Shown one piece after another: positions 57,590 to 64,000 of a DNA stretch of 64,000 bases. This DNA comes from Pseudomonadota bacterium (GTDB lineage Bacteria > Pseudomonadota > Alphaproteobacteria > Rhizobiales > Beijerinckiaceae). The DNA is taken from positions 11,201 to 75,200 of the forward strand of contig JAEXGT010000091.1 in NCBI GenBank assembly GCA_023450615.1. The letters are read 5' to 3'. The notes beneath the pieces were generated by a model. That model searched no databases. It saw only the letters and a program-made list of their open reading frames with translations, and was not told where the DNA came from. Each line of letters starts with the position of its first letter. Within the stretch, counting starts at the first letter, position 1. The position numbers and the translations under genes are program-made.

Positions 57590-58057
57590 ATGAGTGCAGC
57601 AGCTTTCCAAGGAACTTTCAGTGACTTCAAGCTCATTCGCGGACGGAAGTGCGCGCAGATCGTTATCGAGGTTCCTCTTGAGCAAGCCGACGCCGCCCTT
57701 CAGGCTCTTGGCGGCCTGCCGAACCCTGCTGACGAGCGGTGGGTTGCCGTGGCTCGCCTTCACGCAGAGGCGAAGCAGGAACAGAGGGAAGAGCCAACGG
57801 AGGGACGGCGCTGGCACCAGATGCCCGCCGCTTCGCAGATAGCTCTTGCCTGTCAATCAGAGAGCTTCCGCGAGTTCCTGACGCTCCGTTATCGCGCGAG
57901 CGGCTTGGTCGATGCAGCAACATGCGATCACTGGATCAAGGCTCACCTCGGCGTGGATAGCAAGCGCGAGGTGACCCCGGCTTCTGAGTCTTTCGCCACG
58001 TGGACCGAGCTCTACGGCAACTATCTGGTCTGGCTCAAGTACGAGAGGGCAGCTTAA
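57590..58057 (+). CDS. Hypothetical protein of the recombination block
   Basis: 155 residues in two parts. Residues 1-55 look like a single-stranded-DNA-type beta start (FQGTFSDFKLIRGRKCAQIV, VPLEQADAALQALGGLPNP). Residues 75-150 form a helical module (SQIALACQSESFREFLTLRY, VDAATCDHWIKAHLGVDSKR) repeatedly seen after annealing genes in alphaproteobacterial phages. The role is unknown, perhaps an accessory to annealing. Confidence 0.6.
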   Translation: MSAAAFQGTFSDFKLIRGRKCAQIVIEVPLEQADAALQALGGLPNPADERWVAVARLHAEAKQEQREEPTEGRRWHQMPAASQIALACQSESFREFLTLRYRASGLVDAATCDHWIKAHLGVDSKREVTPASESFATWTELYGNYLVWLKYERAA

Positions 58058-58446
58058 TGGCCTTCCGTATCTGCGAAGACGTTGGCACGACGAAGCGCCG
58101 GAAGATGACGCCGCGGAGGGCCCTCAAACTCTGGGAGATGCACAAGGGCGTCTGCGTCCTCTGCCATCAGCCTATCGATGGTGCTCGCGAAGACTGGTTC
58201 ATTGAGCATCTGATCGCGCTCGAGAACGGCGGCTCGGATGAGGACGACAGTGGCAATCTTGGCCCTGCCCATCTCTGGCACAAGGCTGCCAAGGATGCGG
58301 TAGATCACAGCGCCGGCGCACAAGCTAAGAGGCGAAAGCGTCATCACATCGGGATCAAACAGCGCAAAGGCCCGCCGATGATCGGCAGCCGGGATAGCGG
58401 CTGGAAGCGTCGGATGGATGGAACACTTGTTCGGAGGTCCAAATGA
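58057..58446 (+). CDS. HNH endonuclease (second copy)
   Basis: 129 residues from ATG 58057. HNH motif: GVCVLCHQPIDGAREDWFIE, then EHLIALENGGSDEDDSGNLG and PAHLWHKAAKDAVDH supply the His-Asn-His core; the first Cys pair would hold zinc. The basic tail (AQAKRRKRHHIGIKQRKG) is a likely DNA-binding part. It belongs to the recombination block and not to packaging, unlike the HNH gene at 45224-45568. Confidence 0.82.
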   Translation: MAFRICEDVGTTKRRKMTPRRALKLWEMHKGVCVLCHQPIDGAREDWFIEHLIALENGGSDEDDSGNLGPAHLWHKAAKDAVDHSAGAQAKRRKRHHIGIKQRKGPPMIGSRDSGWKRRMDGTLVRRSK

Positions 58447-59171
58447 TCCCCTCCGAAGAGCAAGTAGACCGCGCCATAGCAGCCTTTGACGAGACCTGGC
58501 GCAAGCGTCCCGACATCACCGTGAAGAACTTCGAAGAGGCAAGGCGCGATGCAATGCGATCCGCGCTCGGCAGCCTCGTGAAAGGTACGAGAATGAACGA
58601 GCTTGTCGAACGATTGGAAGAACTGAGAACGCAGGCTACGCCGGGACCGTGGAAGCCCGATGTGCAAGAGGGCGTGCGCGGACATTGCATCCTCGCGCAG
58701 ATATGGGACAGCGAAGGGTTCTCTCTGGCGATCATCGACACCAAAGACGAGGCATCCGTTGCGAACGCTAATGCGGCGCTTATCACAACCCTCGTCAACA
58801 ACCTCGACACGATCATCGCCGCTCTGAGAGAGCGGGATATGGTGAGGGTGCCGAGCCGCGCCGCAAGCGACGTTCTGGCAGAGCGCCGTCGTCAGGTAGA
58901 AGCCGAAGGGTGGACACCCGAGCATGACGATCAGCACGATGACGGTTCGCTGGCGGATGCTGCCGCAACCTTTGTGCTTCTCGCGTCTGGGTGGGATGAA
59001 GGCAAGGCTCTGGAGTGCTGGCCGCCCACATGGTCGCAAGAGTGGATCAAAGCCGATGATGAGCGCCGTCGTCTTGTGAAGGCGGCCGCTCTGATCGTCG
59101 CTGAGATCGAGCAGCGTGATCGTGCCATGCTTCCCGCCTCCCCGACCCTGACTATGGAGGGAGGGGAATGA
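58443..59171 (+). CDS. Hypothetical early protein with phage Eae/ead-like segment
   Basis: 242 residues. The N-terminal part is helical (EEQVDRAIAAFDETWRKRPD, FEEARRDAMRSALGSLVKG). The middle carries a phage-early segment LEELRTQATPGPW with a later DEASVANANAALITTLVNNL. The C-terminal part VLAERRRQVEAEGWTPEHDD with WSQEWIKADDERRRLVKAAA is a well-conserved phage module of unknown function. It may be a fusion of two early modules. It overlaps both neighbours by four bases. Confidence 0.65.
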   Translation: MIPSEEQVDRAIAAFDETWRKRPDITVKNFEEARRDAMRSALGSLVKGTRMNELVERLEELRTQATPGPWKPDVQEGVRGHCILAQIWDSEGFSLAIIDTKDEASVANANAALITTLVNNLDTIIAALRERDMVRVPSRAASDVLAERRRQVEAEGWTPEHDDQHDDGSLADAAATFVLLASGWDEGKALECWPPTWSQEWIKADDERRRLVKAAALIVAEIEQRDRAMLPASPTLTMEGGE

Positions 59172-59932
59172 GCAAACTGACCAAAGCTCAGGCGAAGTTG
59201 CACCAGCAGGCTTGCGATATTCTCACTAAGGACGTTCTCACCGAAGATGATAAGCTTTTCGTGCTAGAGAACTGGCAGGAGTCGGCAAAGCACATCAATA
59301 GCATTGCAGGCGCGTTCTTTACCCCTTGGGGGCTTGCTCGCGACCTCGCTATCGAAGTGCCGAACGGTCGCATTCTGGATCTATGCGCTGGCATTGGTGC
59401 GCTGACCTTTATGGTCACGCACCAAGCGAGTGAGATTGTTTGCGTCGAACTCAATGCCGACTATGCCGAGGTTGGTCGAAAGATTGTTCCTGAAGCCCGC
59501 TGGATCGTAGGGGATATTTTCAGCCTTCCTGACCTTGGGCGGTTCGATGCGGTTATATCCAATCCGCCATTCGGCAATATCAAGCGTTCACGCAACGCCC
59601 CACGATATGCGGGCAACTCGTTCGAATATCATGTGATCGATATTGCCAGCGACCTCGGGGATTACGGGGCTTTCATCCTGCCGCAAATGTCGGCGCCATT
59701 CCGGTATAGCGGCGAGCGGCACTATCGGGAAGACGTTAGCGACACTTACCGGGCATTTGTCGAGGCCACCGGCATAGAGCTTGGAATGAACTGCGGGATT
59801 GATACCTCGATCTACCGGGACCAATGGCGAGGAACCTCACCACAAACTGAGATTGTCGTCACCGATTTCGTCGAGGCCCGCGCCCGCCGGAAACCGGAGC
59901 AGTCAGATCTTTTCCTTGAGGCCGCAGAATGA
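59168..59932 (+). CDS. DNA adenine methyltransferase-like protein
   Basis: 254 residues. SAM-binding motif I GRILDLCAGIGALTF (about residue 65), EIVCVELNADYAEVGRKI, and catalytic NPPFGNIKRS (about residue 137), the N6-adenine type (NPPF/NPPY). A typical FFTPWGLARDLA start marks N-terminal recognition of the cofactor. It probably methylates phage or host DNA to avoid restriction. There is no cognate restriction enzyme beside it, so it is an orphan. Embedded in the early operon. Confidence 0.85.
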   Translation: MSKLTKAQAKLHQQACDILTKDVLTEDDKLFVLENWQESAKHINSIAGAFFTPWGLARDLAIEVPNGRILDLCAGIGALTFMVTHQASEIVCVELNADYAEVGRKIVPEARWIVGDIFSLPDLGRFDAVISNPPFGNIKRSRNAPRYAGNSFEYHVIDIASDLGDYGAFILPQMSAPFRYSGERHYREDVSDTYRAFVEATGIELGMNCGIDTSIYRDQWRGTSPQTEIVVTDFVEARARRKPEQSDLFLEAAE

Positions 59933-60729
59933 CACACGCACACCCCAGCGTAAGCGATGAGCACCCAACGGGCGAAGACCCGAAGGGGCTGAGTGCGCAG
60001 CATGCCAGCGCGGTGCCTGAAAGGCAGACGCCCTTGCCCTCTCCCTCCCCCCTCCTATCAGATACGGGTGTAGAGGAGATCGCCAGCTCACTTGCCCAAA
60101 TGGTGACTGAGTATGTCGAGGGCGGCATCAACTCAAACCAGAACTGGCGCAATGGACTTGACGCAGTAATCGAACGCCGCCTTCAGCGATTGCTCGCGCC
60201 ACGCCTCACCTCTCTGCAAGACGCTCTGGCAGAGGCGCGGAAGGAACGGAATGCGGCGGTGAAGGTTGCCTGCCTCAACATTGAGAAGCTGACGTTCTTC
60301 GCAAGAGAACTAGGAACGCCCGCCATCCTCCATCTCGAACGAGACGACGTTGAACGCATAGCGATCCAACTCGGAAACCGACTGCGCACAGCCGAGTCCG
60401 AACTCCTCACCCTCAAAGAGAAGGCGAAGGAGCTGGAGAGCGAGCTTACGCATAAGATCGCCCTAACCGTAAGCGAGATACGCGCCAGAACCGAAGCTGA
60501 CCGCAAGGCCCAATCCTCCCAGGCCCGAGAAGAAGCCCTGAGAGCCGCGCTGGAGGAGATTGCGGCAACCTGCGAACGATCCGCCCTGGATGTTGGCTTC
60601 GTTCATGGTGAGCCCACACGTAAGGAATTGCAGGAACGTCTCAACGCCATCAAAGCCATCACCCTCTCCTCTCTCAAAACGGAGGAGGACAAGAACACCG
60701 CCCTCAAGGAGACAAGCCATGTCGAGTAA
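59929..60729 (+). CDS. Coiled-coil early protein
   Basis: 266 residues. The N-terminus carries the peptide VSDEHPTGEDPKGLSAQHAS, nearly repeated in the next gene. A long heptad coiled coil fills residues 75-220 (LQDALAEARKERNAAVKVAC, ESELLTLKEKAKELESELTH), followed by a short module with YFxH-like FVHGEPTRKELQERLNAIKA. No family is named. It overlaps the methyltransferase gene by four bases and the following gene by 11. Confidence 0.6.
   Translation: MTHAHPSVSDEHPTGEDPKGLSAQHASAVPERQTPLPSPSPLLSDTGVEEIASSLAQMVTEYVEGGINSNQNWRNGLDAVIERRLQRLLAPRLTSLQDALAEARKERNAAVKVACLNIEKLTFFARELGTPAILHLERDDVERIAIQLGNRLRTAESELLTLKEKAKELESELTHKIALTVSEIRARTEADRKAQSSQAREEALRAALEEIAATCERSALDVGFVHGEPTRKELQERLNAIKAITLSSLKTEEDKNTALKETSHVE
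59948..60012 (+). repeat. 65-bp direct repeat, copy 1
   Basis: 62 of 65 bases match 61335-61399. It is in frame in both genes and encodes a shared VSDEHPTGED..GLSAQHASA peptide, at the N-terminus here and near the C-terminus there. Confidence 0.85.
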
Positions 60730-61513
60730 GACGAGAGAGGAAATCCTTGCGGACAAGAACCTGACGACGCTCGTTCGGGACATCCGCCCCTACGCCGAGA
60801 AGTCCATCGGTACGCTGCGCATAGACATGGATGACGTTCGTTCGATCATCGCCATGTATGACGCCATCCTTGCCCTTCCCGCCTTCTCATCAGGGGGAGA
60901 ATTAGAGGGGTGCCTTCCGTCGCCTGCGGCTCCTCAGGAAAGCTCGATGGTAGTCGAGGCCAGTCAGACGGTCGCGCCGCCTGACAATGTCTCTGAACTG
61001 AAGGCAGATTTAGACTGGTATATTCAGCGTGTCGGGCATTTGAAGGATGATCTGAAGTTCTGCGAGCAGCATGGTCGGGAGCAATCGAAGGAAATCGACC
61101 AGCTCAAGGGCGAACTTGCCGCCGTAAAATTGGATCGGGTCAAGCTCACGAGGGATATCGAGAAGTGGCACAAGGCCGCGATGGATGCCGGTGTGATCTG
61201 CCATGTCGGCGGGTATACAAGCCAGCCCATGCGAGGCCAGCGGGATCGCTATAGGATTGCGCTGGAGAGCATCGCCAAGAATACCTGCTGCAAGGGCTGC
61301 CAAGAGGCGGCTTTAGTAGCTAAGTCCGCCCTCCGCGTCAGCGATGAGCACCCAACGGGCGAAGACCGGAACGGGCTGAGTGCGCAGCATGCCAGCGCGC
61401 AGCGAAGCTGGACGCCCGATAGCTGCTTTGAGTGTTGGACCCCTCTCCCTGGCACCAAAATCTGTCCGACCTGCAATCCCGATCTTCCCCAGACAGAAGG
61501 AGAAGGGGTATGA
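60719..61513 (+). CDS. Coiled-coil early protein with C-terminal zinc knuckle
   Basis: 264 residues from ATG 60719. N-terminal helices (REEILADKNLTTLVRDIRPY); a linker carrying LPSPAAPQESSMV; a coiled coil near residues 90-145 (LKDDLKFCEQHGREQSKEID); then cysteine pairs KNTCCKGCQEA and FECWTPLPGTKICPTCNPD that may bind zinc. The 65-bp repeat encodes its VSDEHPTGEDRNGLSAQHAS segment. It looks assembled from modules shared with neighbours. Function unknown. Confidence 0.6.
   Translation: MSSKTREEILADKNLTTLVRDIRPYAEKSIGTLRIDMDDVRSIIAMYDAILALPAFSSGGELEGCLPSPAAPQESSMVVEASQTVAPPDNVSELKADLDWYIQRVGHLKDDLKFCEQHGREQSKEIDQLKGELAAVKLDRVKLTRDIEKWHKAAMDAGVICHVGGYTSQPMRGQRDRYRIALESIAKNTCCKGCQEAALVAKSALRVSDEHPTGEDRNGLSAQHASAQRSWTPDSCFECWTPLPGTKICPTCNPDLPQTEGEGV
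61335..61399 (+). repeat. 65-bp direct repeat, copy 2
   Basis: Matches 59948-60012 with three mismatches, in the same reading frame. The second copy sits between the coiled coil and the cysteine-rich C-terminus of its host gene. Confidence 0.85.
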
Positions 61514-61662
61514 GCGGGGCACTCAGCTTTATGATCGTGATGGCAATCATCTTCCCAGGCACGACCGGAAGGGTTCTAGCCCAAATCCACGCCGCCTATG
61601 AGGCTCATCTTGGCGATGCCCGATCCAAGTACGCCCCCACCCCTAACCAGGGGGATAGATGA
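61510..61662 (+). CDS. Small membrane peptide
   Basis: 50 residues, one N-terminal membrane helix (GALSFMIVMAIIFPGTTG) and a polar tail. It overlaps the stop of the previous gene (ATGA) and the start of the next. Function unknown. Confidence 0.5.
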   Translation: MSGALSFMIVMAIIFPGTTGRVLAQIHAAYEAHLGDARSKYAPTPNQGDR

Positions 61663-61751
61663 TGGATCTGACTAACTGCCTGATTGGAAAGGCTTGCCCT
61701 TCTGAGAGCGAAGGAAGGGCGGATGTAGCTACGGTGATGGGAGGGTCATGA
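61659..61751 (+). CDS. 30-residue peptide
   Basis: MMDLTNCLIGKACPSESEGR onward, with two cysteines. It joins its neighbours by ATGA overlaps on both sides, the only support for translation. Confidence 0.4.
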   Translation: MMDLTNCLIGKACPSESEGRADVATVMGGS

Positions 61752-62158
61752 TGGCGCACGAACTTCGCCGTGAAGATGTGACGGATGACATGCCGCTGCG
61801 CCTTGATCTTGCGGCCCGCCTCGCCTTCCCTGACGGCTCTATCGGGCTCTCCGGGCTGCGCCGGGAGGCTGCAAGGGGCAACCTTGAGGTCTTCCGGATC
61901 GCCGGGAAGCACATGACGACCCTTCGCGCTATTCGAGAGATGTTGGAAAGATGCCGCGTCAAGCCAAGCCAGCCCGCCTGTGGCTCAAGCCAGCCAGCCA
62001 CGACCGTGGAGCTGTCTGGGTCATCCTTGATCGAGGAAAGCAGATCAGCACAGGCTGCTCTGAACCTGAGGCTGGAGCGGCTGAAAGGAAACTTGCCGAA
62101 TACCTCGCGGCCAAGCGTGAGCCCGCAAAGGCAGAAGGCCCGCGTAGCCCATCGGTAG
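61748..62158 (+). CDS. Excisionase-like/AlpA-type DNA-binding protein
   Basis: 136 residues; the first 75 resemble a MerR/AlpA-type winged HTH (GLRREAARGNLEVFRIAGKH, TLRAIREMLERC), the pattern by which small excisionases contact DNA. The remaining 60 residues are encoded in DNA that overlaps the integrase start in another frame. Placement directly before int is the classic xis slot. It would bend attP/attR DNA to direct excision. Confidence 0.7.
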   Translation: MMAHELRREDVTDDMPLRLDLAARLAFPDGSIGLSGLRREAARGNLEVFRIAGKHMTTLRAIREMLERCRVKPSQPACGSSQPATTVELSGSSLIEESRSAQAALNLRLERLKGNLPNTSRPSVSPQRQKARVAHR

Positions 62159-63087
62159 TGCCGGTGGCTGACGTGCTCAGCGTCTATCTGGATGAGGTTG
62201 TTCCGAAGCAGGCGAATGTCGCCAAGGCGGCTGAGCGCATTACGCGACTAGGCGAATGGTGGGGCGCCAAAATGCTCTCGGAGGTCACACCCAAGACCTG
62301 CCGGGAATATGCGGACGAACGCACGAAAGGCGGCGCTCGGCGCGACTTGGAGGACTTGCGCGCGGCGATCAATCATCACGCCCGGCGCAACCTTCATGTT
62401 GGGCTCGTGATCGTGGATCTTCCGCCCAAGGGCAAGGCCCGAGAGGAATGGCTGACACGCGAAGAGGTCGCTCGGCTTGTGTGGGTTTGCTACCGGCACG
62501 GCCGGACTGTCCGCCTGCCCCGGGGCAAGAACAAGGGCGAAGTGATCGAAAGCACGTGGCATGATCTGCGCCACCTCGCCCGCTTCATCCTGTTCTCACT
62601 CTACACTGGGAGCAGGTCCGGAGCGGTGCTCTCGGCCTCGATCTTCAAGGGCCCGGGGCGCAGCTATATCGATCTGGAGAATGGGGTCTTCTATCGGCTT
62701 GCTGAGGGCAAGCAAGAGACGAGCAAGCGGCAGCCGCCCGTTCGCCTCCCGCCGCGCCTCATTGCTCATGTCCGCCGCTGGAAAGAGAAGGGCATCATAG
62801 CCACGCACGTGGTGGAGTGGGAAGGGTTGCCGGTCAAATCGATAAAGGTTGCCTGGGCCCGCGCGCTTAGTCTCGCCAAGATCAAGAAGAAGGCCCCTCC
62901 CCACACGCTGCGCCACACGGCAGCGACGTGGCTCATGCAACAGGGCGTGGACAAGTGGGAAGCGGCTGGATTCCTCGGCATGTCCACTGACGTGCTGGAG
63001 CGGACCTATGGAAAGCATCACCCCGATTTCATGGCCGGGGCGGCATCGGCCATCACTAGGAAGAAACCTAGGAAATCATTGCCGTAA
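61951..63087 (+). CDS. int: Tyrosine-type site-specific integrase
   Basis: 378 residues. The N-terminal arm-binding part (RLWLKPASHDRGAVWVILDR, ISTGCSEPEAGAAERKLAEY) is followed by the SAM-like core-binding region (about 70-150). The catalytic domain has the first Arg in LYTGSRSGAVLSA, HTLRHTAATWLMQQGV with the His-x-x-Arg box, and the nucleophile Tyr in LERTYGKHHP. It recombines attP with the 3' end of tRNA-Ile2. Its start lies 208 bp inside the excisionase-like gene, but this N-terminus is integrase-typical, so both starts look real. Its stop is 81 bp from attR. Confidence 0.93.
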   Translation: MPRQAKPARLWLKPASHDRGAVWVILDRGKQISTGCSEPEAGAAERKLAEYLAAKREPAKAEGPRSPSVVPVADVLSVYLDEVVPKQANVAKAAERITRLGEWWGAKMLSEVTPKTCREYADERTKGGARRDLEDLRAAINHHARRNLHVGLVIVDLPPKGKAREEWLTREEVARLVWVCYRHGRTVRLPRGKNKGEVIESTWHDLRHLARFILFSLYTGSRSGAVLSASIFKGPGRSYIDLENGVFYRLAEGKQETSKRQPPVRLPPRLIAHVRRWKEKGIIATHVVEWEGLPVKSIKVAWARALSLAKIKKKAPPHTLRHTAATWLMQQGVDKWEAAGFLGMSTDVLERTYGKHHPDFMAGAASAITRKKPRKSLP

Positions 63088-63097
63088 TCGTTGCCGC
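63078..63097 (+). repeat. Candidate integrase arm-type sites, right end
   Basis: ATTGCCGTA (63078-63086) and GTTGCCGC (63090-63097) are direct repeats within 75 bp of attR, overlapping the end of int. They match the words at 20163-20182 near attL. Confidence 0.45.
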
Positions 63098-63168
63098 AGC
63101 CGAGTTGCTGGGGTAGAATGATTGAACCTGAAATGCTGATTTGCTTAGGAGTTTCAGCAACATGGAAG

Positions 63169-63216
63169 ATGGTGGGCCCGGCAGGACTCGAACCTGCAAC
63201 CAGACCGTTATGAGCG
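63169..63216. repeat. attR: 48-bp tRNA 3' duplication
   Basis: Identical to 20031-20078. Together with the chromosomal 5' part (63217-63245) it rebuilds the complete tRNA, so the phage carries the 3' end and integration leaves the tRNA intact. Confidence 0.95.
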
Positions 63217-63245
63217 GCCGGCTCTAACCATTGAGCTACAGGCCC
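63170..63245 (-). tRNA. tRNA-Ile2 (anticodon CAU, lysidine-dependent)
   Basis: 76 nt with encoded CCA. It folds with a 7-bp acceptor stem (GGGCCUG / CGGGCCC with one U-G pair) and the anticodon loop CUCAUAA. The C4-G69 and C5-G68 acceptor pairs are the determinants TilS uses to modify Ile2 tRNA and to distinguish it from tRNA-Met, so isoleucine AUA decoding is the likelier identity. Prophage integration target: bases from 63216 downward are phage-derived and those above are chromosomal. Confidence 0.9.
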
Positions 63246-63423
63246 TTCCAAGGAAGGTCGAACATCATCTAGCCGAGGGAGAGGCGTTCGTCACCCCCTG
63301 TTTGATACAAGGTGCCCTCCCCCGTTATCCCGTCGAGGCCGCTGCCTGGGCTCTCGGGGAGAACTCAAGCGTCCTACTTCCGTTGAGGATAGGTGTAGTA
63401 TCGGCTGTCACAGGAGGAATGCG

Positions 63424-64000
63424 GTGGGTTTGCTTGTGGATGGGGTCTGGTGGAACCAGTGGTACGACACAAAGAGCACCGGCGGGCGTTTCGTTCGCAG
63501 CTCCTCGGCTTTCCGGAACTGGATCACAGCCGATGGCGCGCCGGGCCCGACGGGAACGGGCGGGTTCAAGGCGGAGACCGGGCGCTATCACCTCTATGTG
63601 TCGCTGGCCTGCCCTTGGGCGCACCGCACCCTCATCCTGCGCCGGCTCAAGGGGCTTGAGGAGATGATCGGCCTCTCTGTCGTGCATTGGCGGATGATGG
63701 AACATGGCTGGACTTTCGAGGATGGGCCCGGCGTCATCCCGGACCCGATCCATCGGGCGCGATATCTGCACCAGATCTATACGGCGGCAGACCCGTCCTA
63801 TACGGGCCGCGTGACGGTGCCCGTGCTGTGGGACAAGCAGACGGACACCATCGTCAGCAACGAATCCGCTGAGATCATCCGCATGTTCAATGCAAGCTTC
63901 GACGCAATCGGCGCGAAGCCCGGCGACTATTATCCGGAAGCCCTGCGCACGGACATCGATGCTTGGAACGAGCGCATCTACGACAGTGTCAACAACGGCG
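63424..64000 (+). CDS. Glutathionyl-hydroquinone reductase (xi-class GST), 3' end outside window
   Basis: Partial: 192 codons from GTG 63424, with an AGGAGG site six bases upstream; the frame is open to the window edge. An ATG five bases upstream is in another frame. The catalytic-site motif ACPWAHR with its Cys lies near residue 60, preceded by KAETGRYHLYVSL and followed by VVHWRMMEHGWTF, TVPVLWDKQTDTIVSNESAE and EALRTDIDAWNERIYDSVNNG, all diagnostic of the YqjG/ECM4 group. These enzymes use glutathione to reduce glutathionyl-hydroquinones in aromatic metabolism. It lies outside the prophage. Confidence 0.92.
   Translation, partial: MGLLVDGVWWNQWYDTKSTGGRFVRSSSAFRNWITADGAPGPTGTGGFKAETGRYHLYVSLACPWAHRTLILRRLKGLEEMIGLSVVHWRMMEHGWTFEDGPGVIPDPIHRARYLHQIYTAADPSYTGRVTVPVLWDKQTDTIVSNESAEIIRMFNASFDAIGAKPGDYYPEALRTDIDAWNERIYDSVNNG

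Larger units (their letters stand above)
20031..63216. mobile_element. Complete temperate siphovirus prophage integrated in tRNA-Ile2(CAU)
   Basis: About 43.2 kb bounded by a 48-bp direct repeat (20031-20078 and 63169-63216) corresponding to the 3' part of a tRNA gene. It contains every expected module: integrase and excisionase-like gene, CI/Cro switch, recombination and replication-associated genes, P27/Terminase_1 packaging, HK97-type head, lambda-like long tail with tape measure and J-like fibre, and a lysis cassette. Most genes overlap by 1-4 bases. No inactivating frameshift or insertion sequence was seen, so it may be inducible. There is no recognisable DNA polymerase, primase or helicase. 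Confidence 0.95.

Noticed and set aside
20031..63216. Gene transfer agent instead of a phage
   Set aside because: Some lysis and head genes resemble GTA-associated families, but the integrase, att sites, CI/Cro switch and terminase pair show a true temperate phage.
63170..63245. tRNA-Met identity for the CAU tRNA
   Set aside because: C4-G69 and C5-G68 pairs and overall sequence fit lysidine-modified tRNA-Ile2 better.
1..64000. CRISPR array
   Set aside because: No regularly spaced short direct repeats were seen anywhere in the window.

Overview
The window is a high-GC alphaproteobacterial chromosome segment carrying one complete-looking prophage. The host is probably a member of the Hyphomicrobiales, with a Methylobacteriaceae/Microvirga-like flavour. 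This is inferred from base composition, the style of the proteins and a phage gene set that includes GapR and P27-terminase/HK97 modules; nothing in the window fixes the genus.

Left chromosomal part (1-20030). A hexuronate-catabolism locus is arranged divergently around a GntR/FCD regulator. Leftward run uxaC (uronate isomerase) and a polyamine/iron-type ABC importer (binding protein, ATPase, two permeases, the last cut by the window edge). Rightward run the regulator, uxaA (altronate dehydratase) and uxuA (mannonate dehydratase). Then come an acyl-CoA synthetase, a convergent crotonase-fold protein that lacks both usual catalytic glutamates, and an AhpD-like protein. After about 750 bp of AT-rich non-coding DNA lies a three-gene surface module: a HlyD-like membrane-fusion protein, a processive family-2 glycosyltransferase, and a 1109-residue secreted protein with six Calx-beta repeats and an RTX C-terminus.

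Prophage (20031-63216, about 43.2 kb). It sits in the 3' half of a tRNA-Ile2(CAU) gene. A 48-bp duplication marks attL and attR, and the integrase lies next to the regenerated tRNA. Left to right it holds small rightward accessory genes, then leftward lysis genes (membrane proteins, holin-like protein, GH24 lysozyme), a BRO-N protein and an inverted acyltransferase moron. A complete leftward siphovirus late operon follows: lambda-like tail, HK97-type head, P27/Terminase_1 packaging and an HNH nuclease. A leftward early operon runs from cro to a NusG-like antiterminator and includes a DnaA-domain-IV protein, GapR, a RuvC-like resolvase and a PAPS-reductase-like protein. The cI repressor is divergent from it. 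A long rightward early operon contains Gp157, a probable Rad52-type annealing protein, an HNH nuclease, a DNA methyltransferase, an excisionase-like protein and the integrase.

How the phage parts fit: CI and Cro act at palindromes between their genes. The leftward early operon supplies replication-associated factors that appear to recruit or mimic host replication proteins, since no polymerase, primase or helicase is recognisable. It ends with a NusG paralogue placed just upstream of the late genes, the position of a Q-type antiterminator. Several intrinsic terminators inside the late region give such a factor something to act on. The tail chaperone pair has a textbook A-AAA-AAC slippery site. 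Right of the prophage the chromosome resumes with the tRNA and the start of a glutathionyl-hydroquinone reductase gene.
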